In this document: positions 43,694 through 52,344 of the stretch, one piece after another
How the letters are laid out: each line of letters opens with the position of its first letter
Position numbering within the stretch: position 1 is the stretch's first letter
NCBI GenBank assembly: GCA_022376515.1
Contig: WTXI01000256.1
Coordinates: forward strand, 1 to 52,344
Direction: 5' to 3'
DNA length: 52,344 nt
Origin: Lactifluus volemus
Taxonomy: Eukaryota > Basidiomycota > Agaricomycetes > Russulales > Russulaceae
Made by a program: the position numbers and the translations under genes
Notes under the pieces: model-generated
Databases searched by the model: none
Told to the model about the DNA's origin: nothing
What the model saw: the letters and a program-made list of their open reading frames with translations, nothing else

Positions 43694-44122
43694 TAACGTT
43701 TGCAATCAATGGTGCGTTCTGCTAGAACTCGTACCCACCTGGTGCAAGCTCAACTGATCTAAAGTAGGCCTCGATGCTACTATTGAAAACCTTTCTGGTC
43801 AGGCATGATGGTAGTACCTTTTGTGCATCCTCTACTGCTGAGTTTATTCATGTCTGCAGACCAGCCCCACAAGGACCCACTATCCACACGGTGCAATCAC
43901 GATTATCACATAGGGTGGACTTTATTCTGATGTGTTAGTTCTCGGCTTTCGCATATCGGCGGTGTCAGTCAGGGTCCACTGTTCACGTTTTGTTCTATGT
44001 GCTCTATGTGCCAGTACAACATTTATTCAGTGATCTTTTCATCGTAAGAACAAGTGAGTATGAGTAGTGTGGAACGAGCTAGTGCAAGTGCGAGCGAGGA
44101 CACCGCGAGCCTGAGGACTAAG
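43694..44122 (+). pseudogene. Displaced 3' part of secreted-protein gene copy 2
   Basis: Matches 20012-20421 of unit 1 with small changes, starting at the target TA and ACGTTTGCAATC(A/G)ATGG. It is separated from its own 5' exon by the 7.9 kb element, and further indels (for example extra bases after GAACTCGTACCCA) disturb the frame. Confidence 0.75.
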
Positions 44123-44124
44123 AT

Positions 44125-46206
44125 CATCAGGAAAACGTCATATTTGCTTACGCTAATTAATGGTGCTTACTTTGCTTAATGGTCTTAATTATGGTCTTCT
44201 GCTTAATAAAAAATTTCTGTTTTTTGGTTTAAGCATGTTAAGCACATTAATCACATTAATCCACACTCAGCACAACTAAGCAAATTTTATTATGACCAAT
44301 AATGAAAATTAAGCAAACTTTAATCACACTAAGTAAACCAGTAGTTTAAGCAAACTAAGAGAATTTTAAGAGGCTTTTAATCATGCTAAGCAAATTGAAG
44401 TATTTTATGTAATTTAATTAAAGTCCGAAAAATATGCAAAGTCATGAAATTTTCACCAAGTCGTTCCCATGCACCAACCACGTGCATCTTTGTTTGTTCT
44501 TATTTGCACGATGTTGATTTTCGTGCGTTTTCGTGCCAAGTCTTCTGTCCCTCCCTCCCCTCTGTCGTCGTCGCCCCCGTGTTGAGGACTCCGCTGTTGT
44601 CACCACAGCTGGCTCACCGTCTGGCACTGCCACACGTCTTGCCCTCTCTCCTTGCCGTCTCCGTGGCTTCTGCCACCACCGCTCGCCGCCTTGCGCTGCC
44701 ACAAGCCTCAGCGTCCCCGCGTTCTCTTTGCCACCGCATTTCCCCCCCCTTTTTTCCCCCCGCGCAAACGCGTCTCAATGCTGCTTCCTCTGCCTCTGCC
44801 TCTGCCTCTGCCTCTGCCTCCACCGCGTCATCCTCTGCCTCCTGCGCCTGCGCCGCGTCCACGCCCTCGCCTCCTTCGCATCACTTCCTCCTGGAACCAC
44901 TGGGCTGGGCTGCAAGGGGTCCACGGCGCACGCTGCCTGCGCCGCGCCTTCTGCGCCACCTCTCCGGTATGTTGTACGCTACCTCGCCCCAACGCTTCCT
45001 GACCCTTTTTTTTGTTCGCCTTCACCTCTGCCTCCGCCTCCTCCTGTGGCGCCGCCTCCCCTGCCTGCACCACCCCTCCTGCGCCTTCTGCGCACTTCCG
45101 TCCCCTCCGCCGTCCCCGCGCCTCCTCCGCTTCCCGCGCCTTCTCCCGCGCCTCCTCCTGCCCCTCCCGCGGCATTTCCTGGGCTTCCCGCGCCCCGTGC
45201 CTCCTCCCTTGGCCCTCGCCTCCTCCCGCGCCTCCCGCGCCTCCGCCTCCGTCACCGCCTCCTCGTTGGATCGCGTTGGAGTCTGGCGGGCGCATTTCCC
45301 GGTTGCAGGCCATCGAGCTGGCCTCTATCAATCTCAGGAAGCTCTTGTGTCGCAACGGAAACAAAGGAAAATCTGAGCTGGTAGCCACACCCGCCCGTTG
45401 TGTCACGACTTTACCCATATCTCGCTGATTACATCCCACTCTTTCAGCACTACAGGAGGGTCACTCATACTTTGCCTCTCAGGGGATGCTTCTTCTGCAC
45501 CATCTACCTGGTCTTCCAAGAGCAACACTCTCAGCCCACCGATGGACACAAACCTGGTCCTGAGCGGAGCGTACTCGAGTTTGAAATCCCAGAACCCTTC
45601 TCCCCTTTTCGTCGTTCCGCCCGTCGTCGCTGCCTCCACACCACCAACCCTTCCATCGTCCCTTTTTTTGTCCCGGTCACCGCTTCTGTTAATTGAAGAA
45701 CCAGAGGGGGTAGGAACGGCGAGCGTGATGGGCGGCACCAGCAGCGTTGACGCACCGAGGAAACGCGTTGCACCGCGTAGCTTTAAGCTTTCGTGACACT
45801 TCTCATTTCCGGGCGTGATCGGCTCTGGTGGGGGGAGGAGATTACTAGTCTTAGATATTCATGTTGTAGTTTTACTCCAATATATAATTTTGATGCCTAT
45901 AAAATTGTGATTGAAAATATCAAATGGATTGAAAATATCAAATTGTGATGAAAATTTCAAATTAGTTAAAAATGTGAAAGGTGCTTAATGTTACTTAGAT
46001 CTTGCTTAATTAGCTTAATTAAGCAGAATGCGCTTAATTAAGCAGAATGAGCTTAATTTAGCAACGGGCTTGTCTTACGGTGCTTAATCAAGGTAGCTTA
46101 ACTTGTGCTTAATTCTTCTTAATGCTTGCTTAACCTGCTTAATGATGACATTAAGCACACTAATCACACTTTAAGCACGTTAAGCAAATATGATGTTTTC
46201 CTGATG
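44125..46206. mobile_element. 2.1 kb CATC-terminal TIR element
   Basis: TIR of about 25 bp: CATCAGGAAAAC(G/A)TCATATTTGC with one mismatch between ends. The 2-bp duplication AT lies at 44123-44124 and 46207-46208; unit 1 shows the empty site at about 20423. Subterminal regions are full of GCTTAA/TTAAGC motifs in both orientations. No transposase. The centre is GC-rich low-complexity sequence. Confidence 0.88.
44828..45738 (-). pseudogene. Possible charged coiled-coil gene inside the element
   Basis: Minus strand: MPPITLAVPTPSGSS (45738), then FWDFKLEYAPLRTRFV, IGGLRVLLLEDQVDGAEEAS and PPVVLKEWDVISEIW. After a short intron or frame change it continues FPLFPLRHKSFLRLIEASSM and then a long Glu/Arg/Ala repeat (EEAREKAREAEEARGRR). 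The first part looks genuine; the second is partly low complexity. Unknown function; the plus-strand frames over the same interval are shadows. Confidence 0.4.
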
Positions 46207-46589
46207 ATAATATGAATGACATCAACTGTCATATGATGTTGCTGTCGTACCCAAACTCGTGAATGATGTAGACAATAAATGGTGAACTGAAGCGTGAGTC
46301 GTACATGTTGAAATGGGAAACCCAAAGGACCACATCAGGATCTTTCACCGTGACTACGTCGCGATGCCTCACACAGGTGCGGATCGCACTTGAGGCGTAG
46401 CTGGAGCAAGCAGACGGGCGGGCTCTAGTGCACTGTGATTTGTTGCGTGTGGAGCTGAGGGATCGGGTTAATGGTGTGTGTTGGTTACGACCATGCCTAG
46501 GGTTAGTTACTATAAAGGTGGGTCTAGACGCTCGACCTAGTCAATGTTCTACTAGTAGTCCCAGCAGGCTACAAAAAGGGTAAGAGGCG

Positions 46590-46610
46590 TATCGTGATCA
46601 TATCACGATA
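46590..46610. promoter_or_regulatory. Inverted repeat upstream of NLR copy 2
   Basis: Identical to 24238-24258: TATCGTGAT-CAT-ATCACGATA, again about 140 bp before the NLR ATG. Confidence 0.5.
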
Positions 46611-46752
46611 AGGCGACAAGGCGACGTCCACAGCGCCCTCCTCCTTTGACGCTTCCTTGCCTCAACCGCTCAACTCTTCTTTCTTTCCTGTATCTCGGCC
46701 CTCAAACAATACCGTTGTAGCCACCATCGCTCTCGCACAAGGACACACCCAA

Positions 46753-49700
46753 ATGATCCAGACTCGGAATACGTGAGTCAAACTGTCCCCCCGCCCGATG
46801 TTGATGTTAACCATTACTACAGCACAAGTCCTCAAAACTCCGGAATAGGGTGCATCACTTCCTTCAATTTCATTACAATATTTTCTCACATAACCGACTT
46901 TGAACACATCAGGAAACCTGCACGAAACTTTTTTGAACTCGCTCGAGCTCGGTCGAGCTCGACCGAGCTCGAGCGACTGAAAAAGTGTGAAAAGTCACGA
47001 AAGTCCAAAAGGAACCTAGAATTCACCAAAAAGTTATTTTGACTACATTGACAAAAAGTAATCAAGTAGAAAAAGTCATGAAAAGTGATAACAGTGTCAA
47101 AAGTGAAAAAGTGCCATTCCTTAGTGCTGAAGCTAAGGAAAGCAGGGAATCCAGAGAAGCAAAGGGTACAATACAAGTCTGGGATAAATTGGCCTCATGC
47201 CCGGCTCAGGGACTACTACTACTCATGGGCATATCCACCCCGGCCATCCCTCATCTAAATCAGGAAGTCGCCCCATCTACAACAGAAGTGGGTCAGGGCG
47301 AGTGGACTTGCGGCGGCGTGGGTTTTGGGCTAGAGTGGTTGAGGGTGGTGGGGAAGTACGGCTCGGGTGAGACCACGACATTCACGCCTTCACCTGGTAG
47401 ATCGGCTATCTTGAGAGGATCTGGCTCAGAGACCTCGGTCGGGACGAGGGCATTACGCTCAGTGTTGGCTTTGGTGACCGGGTCAAACGGATCATTGTCA
47501 GACCACTCTTCTTTGGAATCGCTCCCGTTGTCCGAGAAGGCGTCACCCTGGGACTCGTCATCCGATATGTACGCACGGCACGGGGGTCCCCAAATCGGCT
47601 CAGTGTCCGATTCGGTGTCAGACTGGGCGAGGGTGCCTACATTTGGTGAAAGATCATGGACACGGGAACGATGGACATGGTGCAACTGCTACTCCTGACG
47701 AGCTACAACAGTCAATTCAGTGGGGTGAGAGCTCAATAGTGAAAAAACATACAATATTCTTCCCTGTCTCTTGACCCTTGTGTCATCAGAAAGCATATCA
47801 TCGTCCTCCGGCTCATCAGACTTTCGTGGATGCTGTCTTTAAGCAAATAATCAGGACAAACAAGACGAGGAGTCAGTGTGACAGTCACACTTGCAGCGAT
47901 TCCGTCATCCCAGTACAAATCCTACCAGCTACCATGCAATTCATCCCGCCATCCGAGCGCTCTCGGCAATACTCTCCCGAGTACAAGTACAAGCACGTCA
48001 TCGTCCAAGGGAAGGGGAACGGATGGTGTGATGTCGATGAGCTCCAACTCTAGAGATGCTCGGTCGCCACCGCCTAGCGCCCTTCACACACCACACCCTT
48101 CCATACCAAGCGCACTATGTCGGTGCAAAAATCCGCATTCCTCACCGTCACACTACCTCAACGCCATCCAGTCGTTAGTTGGGACCTATCTCTTAGACCT
48201 CCAATTTGTGATGTCGCTTGTTGGCATCGAGGGTGATAGAGAGGACAATCGTATCGCGGACGTCATCCCACCTGCTGAATCTGCCGTTCAAGTCGTGTCT
48301 CCAATGCGAGAAAATTACCACGTCAAACAGGATACCCGTGCGTTTTTATCTGCTGTATGGTCATATCACCGGATGTGAAGCTCAGCTTTCCATCTTCCAG
48401 GGAAATGCGGAGTTCCTCCTACTGGTCCGGTGATGACTTCTGCCATAGGATCAAGTATGTTATCAGCAACCTCTGCGCCTGCCGTACCACCTGGCCTCCC
48501 ACTACTACCACCACCACCACCGCCACCCCGGGCTCTAACCCCATTGCCAGACCCACCACAAACCCCGAACCTACCGCCACCTCGGGTCCCAGTTCTATCT
48601 CCGCGTCAACCATCCCCGGACCTACCACCCAATCGCCTCGTTTCTCCCCAACGACATACTAACCCTGCATTCCCACAAGTTTCTATCTCTTCACGTCTCT
48701 CTGGCTTCAGCCTCATCGCCTCCCAAAAACTCCTGAACCTCGAATAATGTCCGATGAAGCTGAATACGAGACCTTGTCTCCAAATGCCGGGTTGGCTGTA
48801 CGTCGTCGCCTCGCCCCCATCTCCAGCTTTTTTTGCAAACTGGCACAATCCCCTTCGATCTGATGCTTCTTGCGCCCATTGTAGGTCAACATGCTCGCGG
48901 GCGCTCTCGTAAGTGTCTTCGACTCGGACGGCGTATGCTGGACGGTTTGAGACAGGCCGTTTTTCTTTTATAGGCTGGTATCACGGAGCACTCGGTGATG
49001 TTCCCCGTTGACAGTATCAAAGTAGGTCATCGTTGCTTTCTGCTCCACTATCTGAACGCTCATCACTTTCGGTTTGGAATATATACAGACACGCATGCAA
49101 GTGTTCGCCACCTCGCCAGCAGCGGTGTACACGGGGCTCGGCAACGCGTTTACAAGAATCTCGTCGACCGAGGGCGTGCGCGTACTATGGCGCGGCGTGT
49201 CTTCCGTGATCATGGGGGCCGGCCCAGCACATGCCGTTCACTTTGGGACGTACGAGGCTATCAAGGAGCTGACTGGCGGGAACCGAGAAGGAAGTCCGAA
49301 CCAATTGTTGTCGGCGTTCAACATCCTCACTCCAGTTGAAGTGTTCGTACTCCCCGATTTTCGGGGTTGGTTGCGTGAGGTCGAGGACTAGGGGCGATTG
49401 TATGCCAAGAGGTCGTAGCGGCGGGCCCAAAAGGTGGTGATGGACCCAGAGGTGGTGAGTGACTCGGCTCAAGGAGGATGACTGGTGGACACAGGAAGAG
49501 CGGCCTGTTAGCAGTCAGACGGACTTTTGTGTGTGCCAATGTCGTGTCTGGACATATATGCCCTTCCTGACTGTGCTTACAGCATGTTCTCGCAGTTGCC
49601 TCACCTGTCCGGTCAATCAAAGTCCCCCAGCCATGTTTGCTCACATCGGGACTGGCTGCTGCCCATCATAGAAAGTATGTTCCATGTGCCTTTGATGTAG

Positions 49701-52344
49701 TTTGTTCACCTGATGAGAGCCCTAGATGTGATAAAGATATGGTGTTCCTTTGAGCTCCTTTTGCAGCTAGAGTATATGGCTAGAGTATTTCATGTTTAGA
49801 TGATGTGTTTTTTTAGCTTTTTGTAGCTTTTCAACATTTTGTAATGTTTTACACCTTTTTAAACTTTTCAAACTTTTCTTACTTAAAGTTGTTTAATTCA
49901 TATTCCATCCCATGTGGGTCAATGCAAGATTTTTTACTTTTGTACTTTTTCACTTTCAAAAGTCAAAAAGTCAAAAAGTTTTTGCACCATTTACTGATGC
50001 AGTGCTCAGGTCAGCGAAACACATCAGGCCCTGCTCCAGTTACATGTGACCGGTATGTATCCTAGCGATACCGTTCTCATAAGTACTATATCTTTTTTTC
50101 CTGGCAGTCCTTAAGGCGCACAATCTTCCCCGCATCAAGACCTCCCTTGGGAGAAAAAGACAATTCTACGTTACTGTGGCCGACGGGCCGAGGACATGGC
50201 AAACACGATCTGTGCGGAGCGTCAGACAACGTGTGGAATGGAACGAGAACGTCGAAGCCTTGTGGGATATCTCGTATTTTTATTCCTATTTACAACTGAG
50301 CCTCTTGCAGCGCTGTACAACCGCTCTCCGTCATTACAGTATCTCTGTTTGCAAAATGCACAATGCACAAGGACACCCTTATTGGACGGAAGGATGTTGT
50401 CTGTGAACCCCAACATGGTTCGTCTTTTCATACAATTCTTATTCATCTGGCTGAGCATCCTACATGTAGAACTGGATATCATTTTGAGCAGCACTGATGG
50501 ACCTGCAACTGAGCCAGCCACGGTCTTAACGATCACGATTGCCCCTGTGCGACCAGACGCGGAGTTGGCAGGTGATGCCCTCCGTAGCTCTGAGAAAGCT
50601 ATCAAAGCCATGGAAACATGGAGCAGTGCTGTTGGTGGTATCAAGCGGGTGATGGATACTGTCGGCCCAATCGCAGCAGTATGCTCAATATCATTCTACT
50701 TGCCCTTTGTTGAGCTAACTCGGGTTTCTCAGTTGCATCCCTATGCATCCCTAGCATGGAGTCTACTCTCAAAGGTTCCCGAGGTGCGTCACTTTGCGTA
50801 GTGGGCATATACGGAACATTCACACTGATTTCACCTAACTGCTAGACTTTCATACAGCAAGTTGGGCGTGACGACAATGTTCAGGCATTATTTGAAGCGA
50901 TACGCGATGCATTTGAGTTTGCCAAAGATGCGGATGCTTTGAGGAACATCAAGCCGGAGTCTAGACAAGCAAAGATCATACAGGAGATGCTACAGTGCGT
51001 CTCTGAAATTGGGAAATTTATCGAATTGTATGCGAAGCATGTACAAGTCGGTAAGTCCTGTCGATCTCTCGTTGGTGATCACAAATATATGGGTTGAAGG
51101 GACGCGGACTTGGAAGAATATCTTCGGTCAAGTCGACGGAGAAATTGAACAGTATCGCACGACCCTCATCCGACTGCGAGATGATTTCCTCGCACGTGCT
51201 GCTGTCACCACAGAGGTCGCTGTGCTCGGAATACAGCTCGATGTGAGTAACATGCAGACCCACACTTGTCCAACCAAGTAGGAGTTTCTCGACTCACTGG
51301 ATTGAATTCACAGCTAGCGACGATGTCAAACCAAGCATCAGAAGTTGGTGAGTGATTTTATTAATAAGTGATATAGCATTGTCGGTTCGTCGATCTGACA
51401 ACGCTCTCACAGAATTCGGTGCAATAATCAGAGAATTGCCTTACAAGGGAGGCTGGCGACACGGCAATACGAAACGCTGTCTTCTTGGCACACGCGTCGA
51501 TTTCCTAGATTACATCATCAAGTGGGTCGAGAATCCAGAATCCGAACGTGCGCTCGTCCTCCTCGGCCAAGCAGGAACAGGGAAGTCATCGATTGCACAC
51601 GAAGTCGCTCGCCGATTCGAGAACAAGGGTCTCGGCTCTTACTTCGCCTTCCTCCGAAAGGAACAGTCCAAAGACGAGGCTTACCAACTCTTCACGACAA
51701 TTGCCCGCGATCTTTCCGATCGCAATCCTGCTTTCAAATTAGCCCTCGGCAGAGTCGTGAAGGATAATTCGTCTCTGAGTGGTACCCGGGACTATCGTAC
51801 ACTCTTCGAATCCCTCCTCCTTGAGCCGCTCAAGAGCCTGGAAGTTCGTGACCCAATTCTTATCGTTATTGATGCGTTGGATGAAAGCGGAGATGCATCC
51901 GGTAAAAATGGGCTACACGCATTCCTCTCTCAAAATCTGTTCGAGCTCCCGCAAAAATTTCGCATCCTGGTTACCTCAAGGCCGGAGGGTAGTGTCGACG
52001 CTGCATTTTCCAAAGCGTTATCTGTCGATACCCTCTACATGGATGACGTGAAACTGGCTGCCAGGACGGAGCAAGACATTTGCGTGTATATTGAGAACGA
52101 GCTCCCTCCTGATGTTTTCAAAGACCACGGGATGAAACTAGCAAAAGCGGCAGAGGGCGTGTTTCAGTGGGCAGCTGTCGCATGCGGATTCATAAATAGC
52201 CCTCCTGCTACCTTTGGGTTTAGCAAGAAGAAGTGCGTTCAGCGCCTACTGGGACACGCTCGGGATCTCAATAGACAAGATCCGTTGGACAAGTTATACG
52301 AAGAAGTTCTGGAAGGTTACTTCAAACCTTATGAAGCACAAGTC
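46753..52344 (+). CDS. C2-NACHT(-WD40) NLR protein, copy 2 (partial at window end)
   Basis: Exons correspond one to one with copy 1: 46753-46772, 46823-46849, 50003-50052, 50108-50261, 50311-50417, 50470-50678, 50733-50783, 50846-51050, 51100-51242, 51314-51347, 51413 to the edge. Exon lengths equal those of copy 1. Intron 2 is enlarged to about 3.15 kb by a transposon (46907-49999). Intron 8 ends GAAG instead of GTAG but keeps AG. The C2-like region, helical linker and NACHT Walker A (GQAGTGKS) and Walker B are intact, with only a few amino-acid changes against copy 1 (for example AVKAMET for AIKTMET). No stop was found up to 52344. The WD40 array lies beyond the window. Confidence 0.88.
46939..46976. 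repeat. 38-bp perfect palindrome
   Basis: Each 19-base half is the exact reverse complement of the other with no spacer; it is built from GAGCTCG/CTCGAGC steps. It lies 32 bp inside the left end of the transposon. Confidence 0.93.
47293..47685 (-). pseudogene. Acidic ORF fragment inside the element
   Basis: 130-aa open frame on the minus strand, rich in Asp, Ser and Pro (AYISDDESQGDAFSDNGSD, DPLKIADLPGEGVN). Unknown. It may be a captured exon of a host gene or an element-specific protein. Confidence 0.3.
48050..48746 (+). pseudogene. Proline-rich coding-like sequence inside the element
   Basis: Plus-strand pieces such as HYLNAIQSLVGTYLLDLQ (about 48150) and a proline tract (PPGLPLLPPPPPPPRAL, about 48490) ending IASQKLLNLE at 48747, next to the start of the mitoferrin-type fragment. 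No intact gene model; possibly a second captured gene. Confidence 0.3.
48747..49315 (+). pseudogene. Captured 5' fragment of a mitoferrin-type mitochondrial carrier gene
   Basis: Four exons with introns retained: 48747-48796 (MSDEAEYETLSPNAGLA), 48885-48908 (VNMLAGAL), 48974-49021 (AGITEHSVMFPVDSIK), 49089-49315 (TRMQVFATSPAAVY, then RVLWRGVSSVIMGAGPAH and FGTYEAIKELTGG). All join in frame. PVDSIKTRMQ is the PxDxxK carrier signature in the form seen in MRS3/MRS4 mitoferrins, which import iron into mitochondria. Only the first of three carrier repeats and part of the second's linker are present; after about 49315 the sequence stops matching and soon ends at a stop (49391). It is enclosed in a transposon, so the full gene should be elsewhere in the genome. 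Confidence 0.85.
49392..49999. other. Right part of the transposon; no gene
   Basis: AT-rich subterminal sequence with repeated TTTTTAGC/ACTTTT motifs leading to the right terminus. Short ORFs only. Confidence 0.55.

Larger units (their letters stand above)
46907..49999. mobile_element. 3.1 kb CATC-terminal TIR element in NLR intron 2, carrying gene fragments
   Basis: Ends CATCAGGAAACCTGCACGAA and, reverse complemented, CATCAGTAAATGGTGCAAAA, both running into ACTTTTTTGA-like sequence. The 2-bp duplication CA lies at 46905-46906 and 50000-50001; unit 1 has the empty site. Subterminal AAAAGT/ACTTTT repeats are present on both sides. It carries a mitoferrin-type gene fragment (48747-49315) and other coding-like pieces, but no transposase. 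Confidence 0.87.
30220..52344. repeat. Unit 2 of the tandem segmental duplication (runs off the window)
   Basis: Collinear with 14383 onward. It is longer than unit 1 because of insertions at 35778-43693, 44125-46206 and 46907-49999; it lacks the 20674-24098 insertion. It stops at the window edge inside the NACHT exon of the second NLR. Confidence 0.92.

Noticed and set aside
44444..45384. Two overlapping plus-strand ORFs of about 300 aa
   Set aside because: Composed of Ala/Pro/Leu/Ser runs from GC-rich low-complexity DNA; the opposite strand is more protein-like, so these are shadows.

Overview
The window looks like a repeat-rich stretch of a basidiomycete (Agaricomycetes-type) nuclear genome. 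Genes are cut by many short GT-AG introns of about 45-70 nt. The NLR has the C2-NACHT-WD40 layout common in mushrooms and polypores. The mobile DNA (Ty1/copia elements, tnp2-type DNA transposons, Spt5-like KOW pseudogenes) is also typical of that group. I saw no rRNA, tRNA, CRISPR or bacterial operon. All family calls are from reading motifs; no database was searched.

Layout. 1-10,077: the 3' end of a decayed copia element, whose 3' LTR (1227-1390 + 9891-10077) is split by an 8.5 kb TIR DNA transposon (1391-9883). That transposon carries a broken tnp2-type transposase and two cargo genes. 10,146-12,183: a KOW/Spt5-like pseudogene interrupted by a 607-bp solo LTR. 12,450-13,926 (-): a zf-GRF protein gene with a C-terminal SUMO-interaction-like tail.

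14,383-30,219 and 30,220 to the window end are two copies of a tandem segmental duplication. Each unit carries, in order, an inositol-monophosphatase-like gene, a minus-strand low-complexity gene, a fragment resembling a fungal transcription-factor domain, a small secreted protein with a strong TATA box, and a large C2-NACHT-WD40 NLR. Both phosphatase copies are broken, but by different lesions. NLR copy 1 (24,401-29,897) can be rebuilt as 12 exons, with a single-base frameshift inside the WD40 array. NLR copy 2 (46,753 onward) is open to the window edge.

Mobile DNA separates the units. Unit 1 holds a 3.4 kb CATC-terminal element (20,674-24,098) carrying an AreA/GATA-like (DUF1752) gene fragment and a nested solo LTR. 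In unit 2 the secreted-protein gene is broken by a 7.9 kb TA-target TIR element (35,778-43,693). That element contains a 315-bp foldback and a fresh, apparently intact copia element with LTRs identical by eye (37,363-42,668). Two more CATC-terminal elements follow (44,125-46,206; 46,907-49,999). The last sits in NLR intron 2, carries an intron-containing fragment of a mitoferrin-type carrier gene, and regenerates the splice acceptor through its target-site duplication.

Overall, this reads as a young tandemly duplicated NLR locus (candidate allorecognition or immunity function, inferred) being diversified by nested insertions and by gene-capturing transposons.
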